Of a stretch of DNA of 64,000 nt, positions 41,212 through 49,961 are shown in pieces. Position 1 is the stretch's first letter, and each line of letters begins with the position of its first letter. The position numbers were made by a program, and so were the translations under genes. The DNA is from Gammaproteobacteria bacterium (GTDB taxonomy: Bacteria > Pseudomonadota > Gammaproteobacteria > HK1): contig JAACFO010000001.1 of the NCBI GenBank assembly GCA_009937425.1, forward strand, positions 1 to 64,000, in the 5' to 3' direction. The notes beneath the pieces are model-generated. The model was not told the DNA's origin and ran no database searches. It saw only the letters and a list, made by a program, of their open reading frames with translations.

Positions 41212-41625
41212 CTAGCCGGAGTTCTTCGCGCGGTACCTGCGCAGCTCCTCCAGCAACCAGTCCTGTGTTCGCTCAGCCGGTTCGCTCCCGCAAAAGACGT
41301 GATAATAGTTACCGCTCATCGTACTCTTTGTGGCCGAGTACTCGACAAAATCCTCTGACGTTTTTATCTTATCCCGAAAATACTCGTACTTCTTCTTGAC
41401 GTGGGAGTAGGCACTTTCGCTATTGTGTTTCTTGCCGTTCCGCTCCATCTCACAACCGCTGGTGCGCAAATACTCGAGCAGGTAGGTGACTTCGTGGCGA
41501 TCAGCATCGGGGACATCGGCATGCGCATGGCTGGAAAACACCGCCGCCACGAGAGTGGCAGCAGCAACTCGCGAGAGATCAAACAACTTTGAAGATGGCA
41601 CTGACGATGTGCGCAAGCCGGCCAT
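41212..41625 (-). CDS. DUF5329-like exported protein
   Basis: EVTYLLEYLRTSGCEMERNGKKHNSESAYSHVKKKYEYF...STKSTMSGNYYHVFCG. Confidence 0.75.
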   Translation of the reverse strand: MAGLRTSSVPSSKLFDLSRVAAATLVAAVFSSHAHADVPDADRHEVTYLLEYLRTSGCEMERNGKKHNSESAYSHVKKKYEYFRDKIKTSEDFVEYSATKSTMSGNYYHVFCGSEPAERTQDWLLEELRRYRAKNSG

Positions 41626-41631
41626 TTCAAT

Positions 41632-42039
41632 CTAAGACTTCCCTCGGTAGCGCTCGAGGCGCTGTTCCAATGTCCCGGTGTGCAATTCGAAAAGGTGGTT
41701 ATCGTAATCATGAAAATAGAGAGAGCGACCTTCTCCTTTAACTCTGCCACGATCTTCACGGACTTCCACATCCAGCGCGCGAACGCGCTCCATGTATTCG
41801 TCAAATTTCTCGTCTGGGATCTTGAACGCGACGTGATTGTATGTCTTGTCTTGCAGAGATTCGCCTTCCATTATCGCGATCCACATACCGCCAATCAAAA
41901 AGAATTTCTCCCTCGATATGGAAAATGTCGCGTCGCCGCTGGAGTAAATCTCCTTCGCGTCGAAGATGCCTGACAGAAACGAGGACGTCCGCTCCAAGTC
42001 GCGCACGATGAAAGTGATGTGGCTGAGTCCTTCAATCAT
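41632..42039 (-). CDS. fosX: FosX-like fosfomycin resistance hydrolase (glyoxalase fold)
   Basis: MIEGLSHITFIVRDLERTSSFLSGIFDAKEIYSSGDATFSISREKFFLIGGMWIAIMEGE, YNHVAFKI, YDNHLFELHTGTLEQRLERY. Confidence 0.87.
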   Translation of the reverse strand: MIEGLSHITFIVRDLERTSSFLSGIFDAKEIYSSGDATFSISREKFFLIGGMWIAIMEGESLQDKTYNHVAFKIPDEKFDEYMERVRALDVEVREDRGRVKGEGRSLYFHDYDNHLFELHTGTLEQRLERYRGKS

Positions 42040-42057
42040 TGCTGAGACCTTCGGATT

Positions 42058-42453
42058 TCACAGACAGTCACCAGTTAATTCACAAACAGCGGTAAGCGCC
42101 ACGTAGCCGACAAGCGGTGAGCTCAACAGGCAGACCACCGCCGGAGCGCCCACGAGTATCCAGTCGGGTGCGCGAAGCAGTAGGACACACCAGGCTACGA
42201 TGAACGACAGTGCAACTGCGGGCATTAATGCGACCACACCGATGCCAAGGCGTTCGGGCGCCAACAGCAGTGCGCTGTCAGCAGTATCGGTTACCAAAAG
42301 GAATGTAACGGCTGCCAGCAGCAAAACCGGAAGAAACCAAAGGAGTTGAGTGCGCCGTTCAACAGACGACAAAGTGATCCAGCCAAGAAGCAAACCCGTG
42401 ATCAGCAGCACCTGCCATCCGGAGCTCAAAGAGAGAAGAAGATCGAGGCTCAT
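42058..42453 (-). CDS. Hypothetical small membrane protein
   Basis: Four predicted hydrophobic segments. Confidence 0.55.
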   Translation of the reverse strand: MSLDLLLSLSSGWQVLLITGLLLGWITLSSVERRTQLLWFLPVLLLAAVTFLLVTDTADSALLLAPERLGIGVVALMPAVALSFIVAWCVLLLRAPDWILVGAPAVVCLLSSPLVGYVALTAVCELTGDCL

Positions 42454-42529
42454 CCGCTACCTCGATTACGGTACGCAAGATTGCTCGAGGATGGGAAGAA
42501 GAGCCCGAGTCGGCAGAAGTATTCCGATA

Positions 42530-42904
42530 TCAGGCACGCTCATCATGAAAGTAATTCCAGACATCGATGGCATCGAATACTAAGGAAACGGTCAGGAAGA
42601 CTGAAAGCACCACTAAATAGAGGAAGAATGCGCCATCAGTGTGTGCAACTTGTAGAAGTATGTAAGGTAGCAAGATAACCCAGAAAATGTGGCCGATTCC
42701 AAGGATTTTTTCAAAGCCGAAGTAGGAATACAAGGCCATCATTGCCAAGGCGGATAGCATGAACGTGACAAAAATCACCTTGGCGAGAACAGCAGGCCAG
42801 AATAAGAGGCTCGCAACGTTTACAAGAGCCAATACCAACACCCAGACCGACACCCAGAGCGGCTGTTTCGCGAGATCGATGAAAAATAAAATCGGGTTTC
42901 GCAT
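42530..42904 (-). CDS. Hypothetical small membrane protein
   Basis: Four predicted hydrophobic segments in 124 aa. Confidence 0.55.
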   Translation of the reverse strand: MRNPILFFIDLAKQPLWVSVWVLVLALVNVASLLFWPAVLAKVIFVTFMLSALAMMALYSYFGFEKILGIGHIFWVILLPYILLQVAHTDGAFFLYLVVLSVFLTVSLVFDAIDVWNYFHDERA

Positions 42905-42910
42905 CTGGAC

Positions 42911-43349
42911 CTAGAAATCATACGGCCCTGCTGACGCGATAGACTCTGGAAGCCGGGTCTCGTGAACATGGACCCACTGAAGCGAGTGGGCTTTCCGGAA
43001 AATTACGGTAACGATACGGGCGTTGTCCGGCGGCGTTGAAGCCAATGCGTTCCGTTGCCATTCCTCATACGTAGCGAGAACATGATCATCCAGCACCCGA
43101 TGTAGTTTGACGTTGCGAATCGCGATCCGAAATTCGGGATTTGTCCCATGGTTCCGGCGCACGGCGGATTGGAATTCAGCAAGCGACAGAAGGGCTCCCG
43201 CTGGTGGAATCAAAAGAAATTCTTCATCGAACCGACCGAGAAAATCCGTTTCAAAAGCGTCGACCGGACGCATACCCGAGAACCATCCGACGAGGAATAC
43301 ATGCAGAGCTTCGACTTCGTCTCGAACCAGCAATTCAAGTTCTGAACTC
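42911..43349 (-). CDS. DUF4440/NTF2-like protein
   Basis: MSSELELLVRDEVEALHVFLVGWFSG...EEFLLIPPAGALLSLAEFQSAVRR; 5' end approximate. Confidence 0.6.
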
Positions 43350-43388
43350 ATGGACTGGAACCCCGTGATATTAGTCAGTAGCCAGATA

Positions 43389-43844
43389 CTACTGCGGCAT
43401 GGGGCGGCCCGCGTCCGGCTCCAAGAGCTGGGCCATGCTGACGCGGTCCTCCACACTGAACCCCAAGCTCTCGTAGAACCGGACCGCCGACTCGTTGGAA
43501 TCTCGGACTTGCAGATTCAGCTTCGGACACCCAACTTCACCCAGGCGCGCTGCCGCTTCTCTGACGAGGAGACTTCCCACCCCTTGGCGCCGAGCACCCG
43601 GGTCGACTGCCACGTGATGAATCCATCCTCGGCAACCATCGAACCCGGCCAGGGTGGTGCCGACAACGAATCCATCGAGAACCGCAACCAGAAACAGCTC
43701 CGGTTGAACGTCCATTTTTCGACGAATGACAGTAGTCGGCTCGTTCCAGGGGGGATCGTTTGAGAACACCGACTTCCAGAGGCGCACAACATCGTCTTCG
43801 TCGGCGTCGCGGTAAGAACGTATCTGGAGAGAATCAGTGGTCAT
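43389..43844 (-). CDS. GNAT family N-acetyltransferase
   Basis: VAVDPGARRQGVGSLLVREAAARLGEVGCPKLNLQVRDSNESAVRFYESLGF. Confidence 0.9.
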   Translation of the reverse strand: MTTDSLQIRSYRDADEDDVVRLWKSVFSNDPPWNEPTTVIRRKMDVQPELFLVAVLDGFVVGTTLAGFDGCRGWIHHVAVDPGARRQGVGSLLVREAAARLGEVGCPKLNLQVRDSNESAVRFYESLGFSVEDRVSMAQLLEPDAGRPMPQ

Positions 43845-43872
43845 CTATGGCACATCCAGCGACGAGGTTCCA

Positions 43873-44034
43873 CTACGGTCCTGAATTCACACGGCACGGG
43901 AACTGCCGGCAATTCGCCTGGCCGTTTCCACGACAATCATTACAAGCACAGGGGGGTATGTATTGGGCGTGTGCGGATACTGGTAGTGCGCCCAGGATCA
44001 CCGCAATAATTGTCGCCGAGAATCTGGCGCTCAT
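43873..44034 (-). CDS. 53-aa secreted Cys-rich peptide (not in ORF track)
   Basis: ATG at 44034 to TAG at 43873: MSARFSATIIAVILGALPVSAHAQYIPPCACNDCRGNGQANCRQFPCRVNSGP; signal peptide then 5 Cys. Confidence 0.5.
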   Translation of the reverse strand: MSARFSATIIAVILGALPVSAHAQYIPPCACNDCRGNGQANCRQFPCRVNSGP

Positions 44035-44061
44035 CCGGCCGAACCAATTACGGGAGGCGGA

Positions 44062-44418
44062 TCAGCGATTGAATCCACCCAGCCACCCAAGGTAAGCCGC
44101 CCCCAAACCGTCGAGGGCAGCTCGCGCCTCCGCGCTTGGTTCGCCATAGACTGATAGGGATGTCGGCTCAAAGCACGCCAGAAAGCGATCGGCAAACTTG
44201 GAGCCGAAGTTGCCGAGATGAACCATTACAGCCTCGGAGTCAGCATAGCGCTCGTTGATATGGCAGGTCTTGCCATCTCCGCTCAGGAACCATTCGTATC
44301 CTTGAGTCCCCGGCTCCTGCTGAGTGCCGGCCACCATCTCACTCATCAGCTCGCGAGCGTCGTTCAGGCGGCCCTCACGGACGGACATTTGAAGATTCCA
44401 GGAAATTGTGTTCGACAT
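44062..44418 (-). CDS. Antibiotic-biosynthesis-monooxygenase (ABM)-like small protein
   Basis: SWNLQMSVREGRLNDARELMSEMVAGTQQEPGTQGYEWFLSGDGKTCHINERYADSEAVMVHL. Confidence 0.75.
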   Translation of the reverse strand: MSNTISWNLQMSVREGRLNDARELMSEMVAGTQQEPGTQGYEWFLSGDGKTCHINERYADSEAVMVHLGNFGSKFADRFLACFEPTSLSVYGEPSAEARAALDGLGAAYLGWLGGFNR

Positions 44419-44446
44419 GGTGCAGTCCTCCTATAGCGAAATTGCG

Positions 44447-44462
44447 GCCAATCAGCCGATTG
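44447..44462. terminator. Possible hairpin downstream of methyltransferase
   Basis: CCAATC-AGCC-GATTGG perfect 6-bp inverted repeat (coordinates within 1-2 nt). Confidence 0.3.
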
Positions 44463-44546
44463 GTTGAAACGGTGTCCAAAAAATAAGCTCAGCAACGGAT
44501 GAGCCGCGTAGCGGGTTGGCCGTCAACGGCAGTGCCTTGTCAGCTG

Positions 44547-45173
44547 TCATTTGGATTTCCGCGCGGTGGCTATCATCGACCTGGCGAGCGGTGGAATTCT
44601 TCCAACACGCTGAAACTCGATATCCACGAACCCGACCTCGTCTAATAATGCACGGAGTGTATTTTCGGACCAGAACTTGATATGACCTCCATCCCAAAGA
44701 GGAGACCAGTGCACATCGAACCTGCCTGCAAGCGCCAGCGCAAGATTCTTCCAGTAACCGTGGAACGGGGTAGAGATTACCGCAAGTCCGCCGGGGCGGA
44801 GTAGCGAGAGAACGGTGTTTGCGAAAAGGCGAGGCCAACAACAATGCTCAACGACTTCAAGGCTGATTACAGCGTCAAACTCTCCGAACTCATCTGACAG
44901 GTCGTCGTAGGCAGAGCGCTCCGCGAATCGGACTCCTGGGTAGGCTTCAGTCGCCACGCGAATACCTGTTACGGAGGGGTCAACGGCCGTAACAGAAAAC
45001 CCTGACTCGGCCAGCATCGCCGCAGTTGCGCCGCCACCACATCCAAGGTCCATGATCCTGTTTCCAGCCTGAAGGCGGGACTCGAGGATATCCCGAAGTG
45101 GCGGCCAAAGATATTGGTTTGACCATGTCGGTTCAGCCGACGCGTAATAATACTCGGAAGTATGAGTCTTCAT
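44547..45173 (-). CDS. Class I SAM-dependent methyltransferase (UbiG-like)
   Basis: IMDLGCGGGATAAMLAESGFSVTAVDPS, FDAVISLEVVEHC, LRPGGLAVISTP. Confidence 0.88.
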   Translation of the reverse strand: MKTHTSEYYYASAEPTWSNQYLWPPLRDILESRLQAGNRIMDLGCGGGATAAMLAESGFSVTAVDPSVTGIRVATEAYPGVRFAERSAYDDLSDEFGEFDAVISLEVVEHCCWPRLFANTVLSLLRPGGLAVISTPFHGYWKNLALALAGRFDVHWSPLWDGGHIKFWSENTLRALLDEVGFVDIEFQRVGRIPPLARSMIATARKSK

Positions 45174-45217
45174 GGCCTCGAGATGACAGCTAACGACCAA
45201 GCTCAGTTGCGGACAAG

Positions 45218-45559
45218 TTATTGTTTTCGAAGCGCCTTAAAGAGATAAGGAATACTCAAGATAGTAACTACTGTGTCTGGGTCAAATACTATTACCAAAA
45301 GTATCCACTTCGAAAACTCGATTGGCAGTGCGAAATTGCCCAAGATAACAAGTACAGGCCCGATGAAGGGGACCGGAGAGCTCCATCGACGGCCTTGCTT
45401 GTTTCTATTTCTATAGTTAGAAATCTGCCTCACATATTTGGCGAACATGATAAGTGATCCGATCAGCAGAAAAACAGTCCCTGGAACGTAGCTGAATAAC
45501 TCCACAACGGCTCTCTTTAGTGCATCCAACAGTTGAGTAGGCGGCAACATTCCGCACAT
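45218..45559 (-). CDS. Hypothetical small membrane protein
   Basis: MCGMLPPTQLLDALKRAVVELFSYVPGTVFLLIGSLIMFAKY...; 113 aa, two to three TM. Confidence 0.55.
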   Translation of the reverse strand: MCGMLPPTQLLDALKRAVVELFSYVPGTVFLLIGSLIMFAKYVRQISNYRNRNKQGRRWSSPVPFIGPVLVILGNFALPIEFSKWILLVIVFDPDTVVTILSIPYLFKALRKQ

Positions 45560-45573
45560 GCGTGACTGTGCCG

Positions 45574-46773
45574 CTACTCCGCGCGTAAGGCATCCAAAGG
45601 CTGCAGCCGAGCCGCGTGGCGTGCCGGAAGAACGCCGGCGGCGAGACCGATCAGAACGGCCAGAAGCTCTGCGAGCAACGCGTATTCCAACGACGGGTGT
45701 ACGGGCAACGCGGGTGCGATGAACTTGAGTGCGACGGCAAGCCCGAGACCCAGGGCAAGTCCTGCAAATCCACCGATGGCGGACAGCAGCAACGACTCCA
45801 ACAAAAACAGACGCAACACCTGAGCGCGGCGCGCGCCGATAGCTCGGAGCAATCCGATCTCGGATCGGCGCTCTCGCACGGAGATGGTCATTATCGTCAG
45901 AATCCCGACTCCACCCACGAATAACGAGATCCCTCCCAAAGCAGCCACCGCAAAGGTCAAAACATCGAGCACGGAGCCCAGAACGTCGAGCATTTGCTGC
46001 TGGGTGGTGACGGTAAAATCCTCGCTCCCGTGGCGTGCCCGCAGTACGCGTTCGATACCCGCGCGCACGCTGTCGGCGGATGCACCAGCGCGGTAAACCA
46101 GGTCGATTTCCATGAGGCTTTCGCGATTGAAAAGCTCGAGAGCCTTTCCCGCAGGTACATACACGGCATCGTCGAGGTCGAATCCCAGAAACTGGCCCTT
46201 GGATTCCATGACGCCAATGACCCGGTATCGGCCTCCGCCGACCCGTAGCCGCTGACCGAGTGCATTGCGATCGCCGAAGAGCTCGCTGCGGACCTTTGAG
46301 CCTAGAACAACGAATGCACGGGGTGCGCGCTGGTCGTCCGGGGGCAGGAAACGGCCCGCTGAAACGTTCATGCTCCATACCTGCGGCAACTCGGAACCCA
46401 CCCCCAGGATCATGGTGCGACGCGTGCGGCCTTCGAACTCCACCTGGGCGTTGCCCTGCACCACCGGCATGACCGCGACAACCTGCTCCAGGCGCTCCAG
46501 CGCTGCCGCGTCATCGAGGGATAAAGGCCGTACATTACTCACCTGCGCGCCAGATATGCCGAAAGTCTCAGTCTTACCTGGAGTTACCCCGATGATATTT
46601 GTTCCGAACTGGCTGAACTCCTGGAGCACGAATCGGTGCACTCCCTCTCCGATGGATGTAAGTAGCACCACAGCCGCGATGCCGACGGCGATTCCGAGGG
46701 CTGTCAACAGCGAACGGCTACGGTGGGCGGTGACGGCGCCGGCAGCGAGACGTGAAAGATCTATCGCGCGCAT
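45574..46773 (-). CDS. ABC transporter permease (MacB/FtsX type)
   Basis: RSRSLLTALGIAVGIAAVVLLTSIGEG, ISVRERRSEIGLLRAIGARRAQVL. Confidence 0.92.
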   Translation of the reverse strand: MRAIDLSRLAAGAVTAHRSRSLLTALGIAVGIAAVVLLTSIGEGVHRFVLQEFSQFGTNIIGVTPGKTETFGISGAQVSNVRPLSLDDAAALERLEQVVAVMPVVQGNAQVEFEGRTRRTMILGVGSELPQVWSMNVSAGRFLPPDDQRAPRAFVVLGSKVRSELFGDRNALGQRLRVGGGRYRVIGVMESKGQFLGFDLDDAVYVPAGKALELFNRESLMEIDLVYRAGASADSVRAGIERVLRARHGSEDFTVTTQQQMLDVLGSVLDVLTFAVAALGGISLFVGGVGILTIMTISVRERRSEIGLLRAIGARRAQVLRLFLLESLLLSAIGGFAGLALGLGLAVALKFIAPALPVHPSLEYALLAELLAVLIGLAAGVLPARHAARLQPLDALRAE

Positions 46774-46777
46774 CCGC

Positions 46778-47983
46778 CTATCTTCCAGAAAGCGCGGCGA
46801 CCGGGTCGAGTTTTGCCGCGCGCCGCGCCGGAAGAACCCCGAACAATACTCCGGTAATCAACGCCACCAGCACCGCGGAGGCGACAGCCCACAATGGCGC
46901 GGCAAGTGACAGCAGCGGATAAGCTTGATCGATGAGTTCAATTACCACGTAGCCTGCGGCGACGCCCGCCGCCGCGCCAACCAGGGAAAGAATCGTCGCT
47001 TCTGCGAGAAATACACGCAAGACTGCGCCGGACGACGCGCCCAGCGCCTTGAGCAAGCCCACCTCCGAGGTACGCTGTGAGACCGCCACCAGCATCACGT
47101 TCATTATCAGAATCCCGGCTACCACGAGACTGATGGACGCAATGCCAGCCACCGTGAGCGTGAGTGCCGTGAAGATCTTGTCGAATGTTGCGACGACGGC
47201 ATCCTGGGTGATAACCGTGACGTCATCTTCGCCTTCGTGTCTCTGGCGAATGATGCGGCGTATATCTTCTCCCGCTTTTGGGATTGCATCTTCGCTACGT
47301 GCTTCCACCAGGATACGAAAAAGTGAATAGCTGTCGAACAACGCCTGGGCGGCAGCAACAGGTACGATGACGATGTCCCCCAGGTCGACTCCGATCGAGT
47401 GGCCTTCGGATGCCAGCGTACCGGCGACACGAAATCGGCGGTCACCGATGCGCACCCAGCGACCGATGGCGGGCTCAGCACCAAAGAGTTCGTTTTTCAA
47501 CTTGGCACCGAGAACACAAAGCGGTGAAGAGCGCCGCGGATCACCCGCCGGCAAGAAACGCCCGGTGGACATCTTCAGGCGACGAACGTCGAGAAATGCC
47601 GCTGTGCTGCCGAGGATCATCACCTCGCGCTCGCGCTCGCGATAGGACACTCCCGCGGAACCGACGGCGATGGGGGCGATGAGACGTACTGCACGACTGC
47701 GTTCGATTGCCAGTGCGTCTTCAAGGGTCAAATCCCTTGGCGTCTCGCCCAGGAGCGGCGGCGGCCCCCCCGTGGTCTCGGAACGGCCCGGTAACACGAT
47801 CAGCAAGTGGGTTCCGAGGGATTGAAACTCGCCGGTCACGAAGCGGCGCGCGCCCTCCCCCAGCGCCGTCAACATCACGACACTGGCAACCCCGATACCC
47901 ATGGCGAGCAACGTGAGCAGGGTGCGTGCACGGTAACCTAGAACACTGCCCGCGGCATAGATGAGAACGTCCCTGGCGGTCAC
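46778..47983 (-). CDS. ABC transporter permease (MacB/FtsX type)
   Basis: RARTLLTLLAMGIGVASVVMLTALGEGARRFV, VSQRTSEVGLLKALGASSGAVL. Confidence 0.92.
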   Translation of the reverse strand: MTARDVLIYAAGSVLGYRARTLLTLLAMGIGVASVVMLTALGEGARRFVTGEFQSLGTHLLIVLPGRSETTGGPPPLLGETPRDLTLEDALAIERSRAVRLIAPIAVGSAGVSYREREREVMILGSTAAFLDVRRLKMSTGRFLPAGDPRRSSPLCVLGAKLKNELFGAEPAIGRWVRIGDRRFRVAGTLASEGHSIGVDLGDIVIVPVAAAQALFDSYSLFRILVEARSEDAIPKAGEDIRRIIRQRHEGEDDVTVITQDAVVATFDKIFTALTLTVAGIASISLVVAGILIMNVMLVAVSQRTSEVGLLKALGASSGAVLRVFLAEATILSLVGAAAGVAAGYVVIELIDQAYPLLSLAAPLWAVASAVLVALITGVLFGVLPARRAAKLDPVAALSGR

Positions 47984-47988
47984 CGGCT

Positions 47989-48666
47989 TTACTCCGGGCC
48001 GCTGTCCGACACGATTTTGCCGTCCACCATACGGATCTGACGCGCCGCCCGACTGGCCAATTCCGGGTCGTGGGTGACGACCAGTAGCGTCATTCCACCT
48101 CGATTGAGATTTTCGAGAATCTCCACGACGTCATGACCGGAAGCACGATCGAGATTGCCCGTGGGTTCGTCGGCGAGTATCACTGGTGGCCTCGTGACAG
48201 TGGCGCGGGCGATGGCTACGCGCTGGCGCTGACCACCGGAAAGTTGGTCTGGACGATGATGGGCGCGATCCCCCAGTCCGTAAGCCTGCAAAACGTCATT
48301 GACACGTTCACGCCGCTCGCTGGGCTCGACGTCGCTCAAGATCAGTGGCAGCTCGACATTCTGTGCAGCGGTCAGCCGCGGCACCAGGTGAAAAAACTGA
48401 AATACGAAACCAATCTTCTCCCGGCGCGTGCGAGCGAGCTCGTTGTCGCTGAGATGTGTGACATCCGCTCCTTCGAGGAGATAGCGGCCGTCGGTCAACT
48501 TATCCAGCAAACCAATGGCATTGAGAAGCGTGGACTTGCCCGAGCCCGAGGGGCCGATGATGGCAAGGTACTCGCCAGCCGCGATGTCGAGGTTAACATC
48601 GTCCAGCGCCCGCACTACTTGATCGCCGACGCTGAACAAGCGCTGCGCGTGACGAAACTGGATCAC
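47989..48666 (-). CDS. ABC transporter ATP-binding protein
   Basis: Walker A GPSGSGKSTLLN, signature LSGGQRQRVAIARA, Walker B VILADEPTGNLD. Confidence 0.95.
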   Translation of the reverse strand: MIQFRHAQRLFSVGDQVVRALDDVNLDIAAGEYLAIIGPSGSGKSTLLNAIGLLDKLTDGRYLLEGADVTHLSDNELARTRREKIGFVFQFFHLVPRLTAAQNVELPLILSDVEPSERRERVNDVLQAYGLGDRAHHRPDQLSGGQRQRVAIARATVTRPPVILADEPTGNLDRASGHDVVEILENLNRGGMTLLVVTHDPELASRAARQIRMVDGKIVSDSGPE

Positions 48667-49838
48667 CCGCCCGGCGCCGGATCAGCAGATTCAGGCGTCA
48701 CCTGGACGCCGGCCTCCACACCTTCACGATCGACGGAAATCACTATGCGCTCACCTTCTTCCAAGCCGGACAGCACTTGCGTGTAACGCCAGTTGGAAAC
48801 ACCTCTTTCGATCTGCCGTGATTCCAGCACTCCGTCGCTCTCCCTGTAGACGAGCACCCGCGAATTTTCGAGAACGGTCTCCGTGGGCACCCGCAGCACG
48901 TCATCACGCTGCTCGAGAATAACCTCCACATCGGCGGTGTAGCCGGGCAGTAGTCCGGCGCTGTCCTCTTTACTGGCGAACGCGACCTCCACTTCCACGG
49001 TACGCGCTTGCTTCTCGACATCGAGCACGTATGGAGCGATACGCCGAACTCGCGCCCCGCAACGCGGCTCCGGAAACGCGTCCAACGATATGCAAGCCGG
49101 CATACCGGTGCGGATGGCGGGAGCATCGACCTCGTCGATAGGGGCCACGACGTACAGGCAACGGCTGTCGATGAGATCCACCGCGGGCGGTGTCGGAATT
49201 CCGGGTGGCGAAGGCGTGACGTATTCCCCGAGCTCGGCGTTGACCTCTGCCACGATACCGTTGAACGGTGCCTTCAATACGGTGCGGGCGAGATCCGCGC
49301 GGGCCGCGTCGGTGCTGGCGCGGGAGACTTCCCTGGCGGCGTGGGCGGCCTGGCAGCCGGCTTCCCGTGCCTTGGCCTCCGTGGTCGCGCGATCCACAAT
49401 CTCTTCTGACACCAGCTGCCGGGACGAGAGCCGCTGTTGGCGTTCCGCCTCGCGCTTGGCAACCTCGGCGGTCAAGCAGGCCTCCTTCACTCTGGCGCCG
49501 GCGGCTAACTCCTCGCTCGCCGCCAACTGCACCCGGGCTTCCAGATCATCATTCCAGATAACCATGAGTATCTGGCCGTGTTCCACCTGGTCGCCTTCGC
49601 GCACCGACAGACGGGCCACCTGGCCGCCGGTGGCGGGAGCGAGACGTGCGCGGCGACAGGCCATTACCGTGCCGGCCCGGGTGTTGGAAACTGTGGCCTG
49701 AACCTCGCCGCGCGCGACCGGCGCCAGCACCACGGCGATGGGCTCTGTTTTCATGAAGTGACGGGCTGCAAACACTCCCAGCACGACGATTCCTGCCAGG
49801 ATAATTGTGCGCAGGCCGTATTTCAGAATCTTCGCCAT
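48663..49838 (-). CDS. HlyD/MacA-like periplasmic adaptor
   Basis: RRARLAPATGGQVARLSVREGDQVEHGQILMVIWN, LKAPFNGIVAEVNAELGEYVTP; 4-nt overlap with ATPase gene. Confidence 0.9.
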   Translation of the reverse strand: MAKILKYGLRTIILAGIVVLGVFAARHFMKTEPIAVVLAPVARGEVQATVSNTRAGTVMACRRARLAPATGGQVARLSVREGDQVEHGQILMVIWNDDLEARVQLAASEELAAGARVKEACLTAEVAKREAERQQRLSSRQLVSEEIVDRATTEAKAREAGCQAAHAAREVSRASTDAARADLARTVLKAPFNGIVAEVNAELGEYVTPSPPGIPTPPAVDLIDSRCLYVVAPIDEVDAPAIRTGMPACISLDAFPEPRCGARVRRIAPYVLDVEKQARTVEVEVAFASKEDSAGLLPGYTADVEVILEQRDDVLRVPTETVLENSRVLVYRESDGVLESRQIERGVSNWRYTQVLSGLEEGERIVISVDREGVEAGVQVTPESADPAPGG

Positions 49839-49961
49839 GGGTGTCAACGTCATCCTGGATTGCAGGGCCGATAGTGACGATTGTACCGTCAATTGGCGGC
49901 GATGAACGGACCGGGGGACGACCGGTCGAAAGCCCCCTATTATTACCGTGCTGGAGAAGCC

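Noticed and set aside
43760-44095. 111-aa ORF on + strand
   Set aside because: No recognisable domain; the opposite strand encodes a better candidate (signal peptide plus Cys-rich peptide)
41212-45559. Integron gene-cassette array
   Set aside because: Gene content is cassette-like, but several gene junctions are only 6-20 nt and I could find no convincing RYYYAAC...GTTRRRY attC pairs and no intI in the window
45560-46378. N-terminal part of the 386-aa - ORF (45218..46378)
   Set aside because: Overlaps the ABC permease in another frame and is low-complexity Arg-rich; the real small membrane protein starts near 45559
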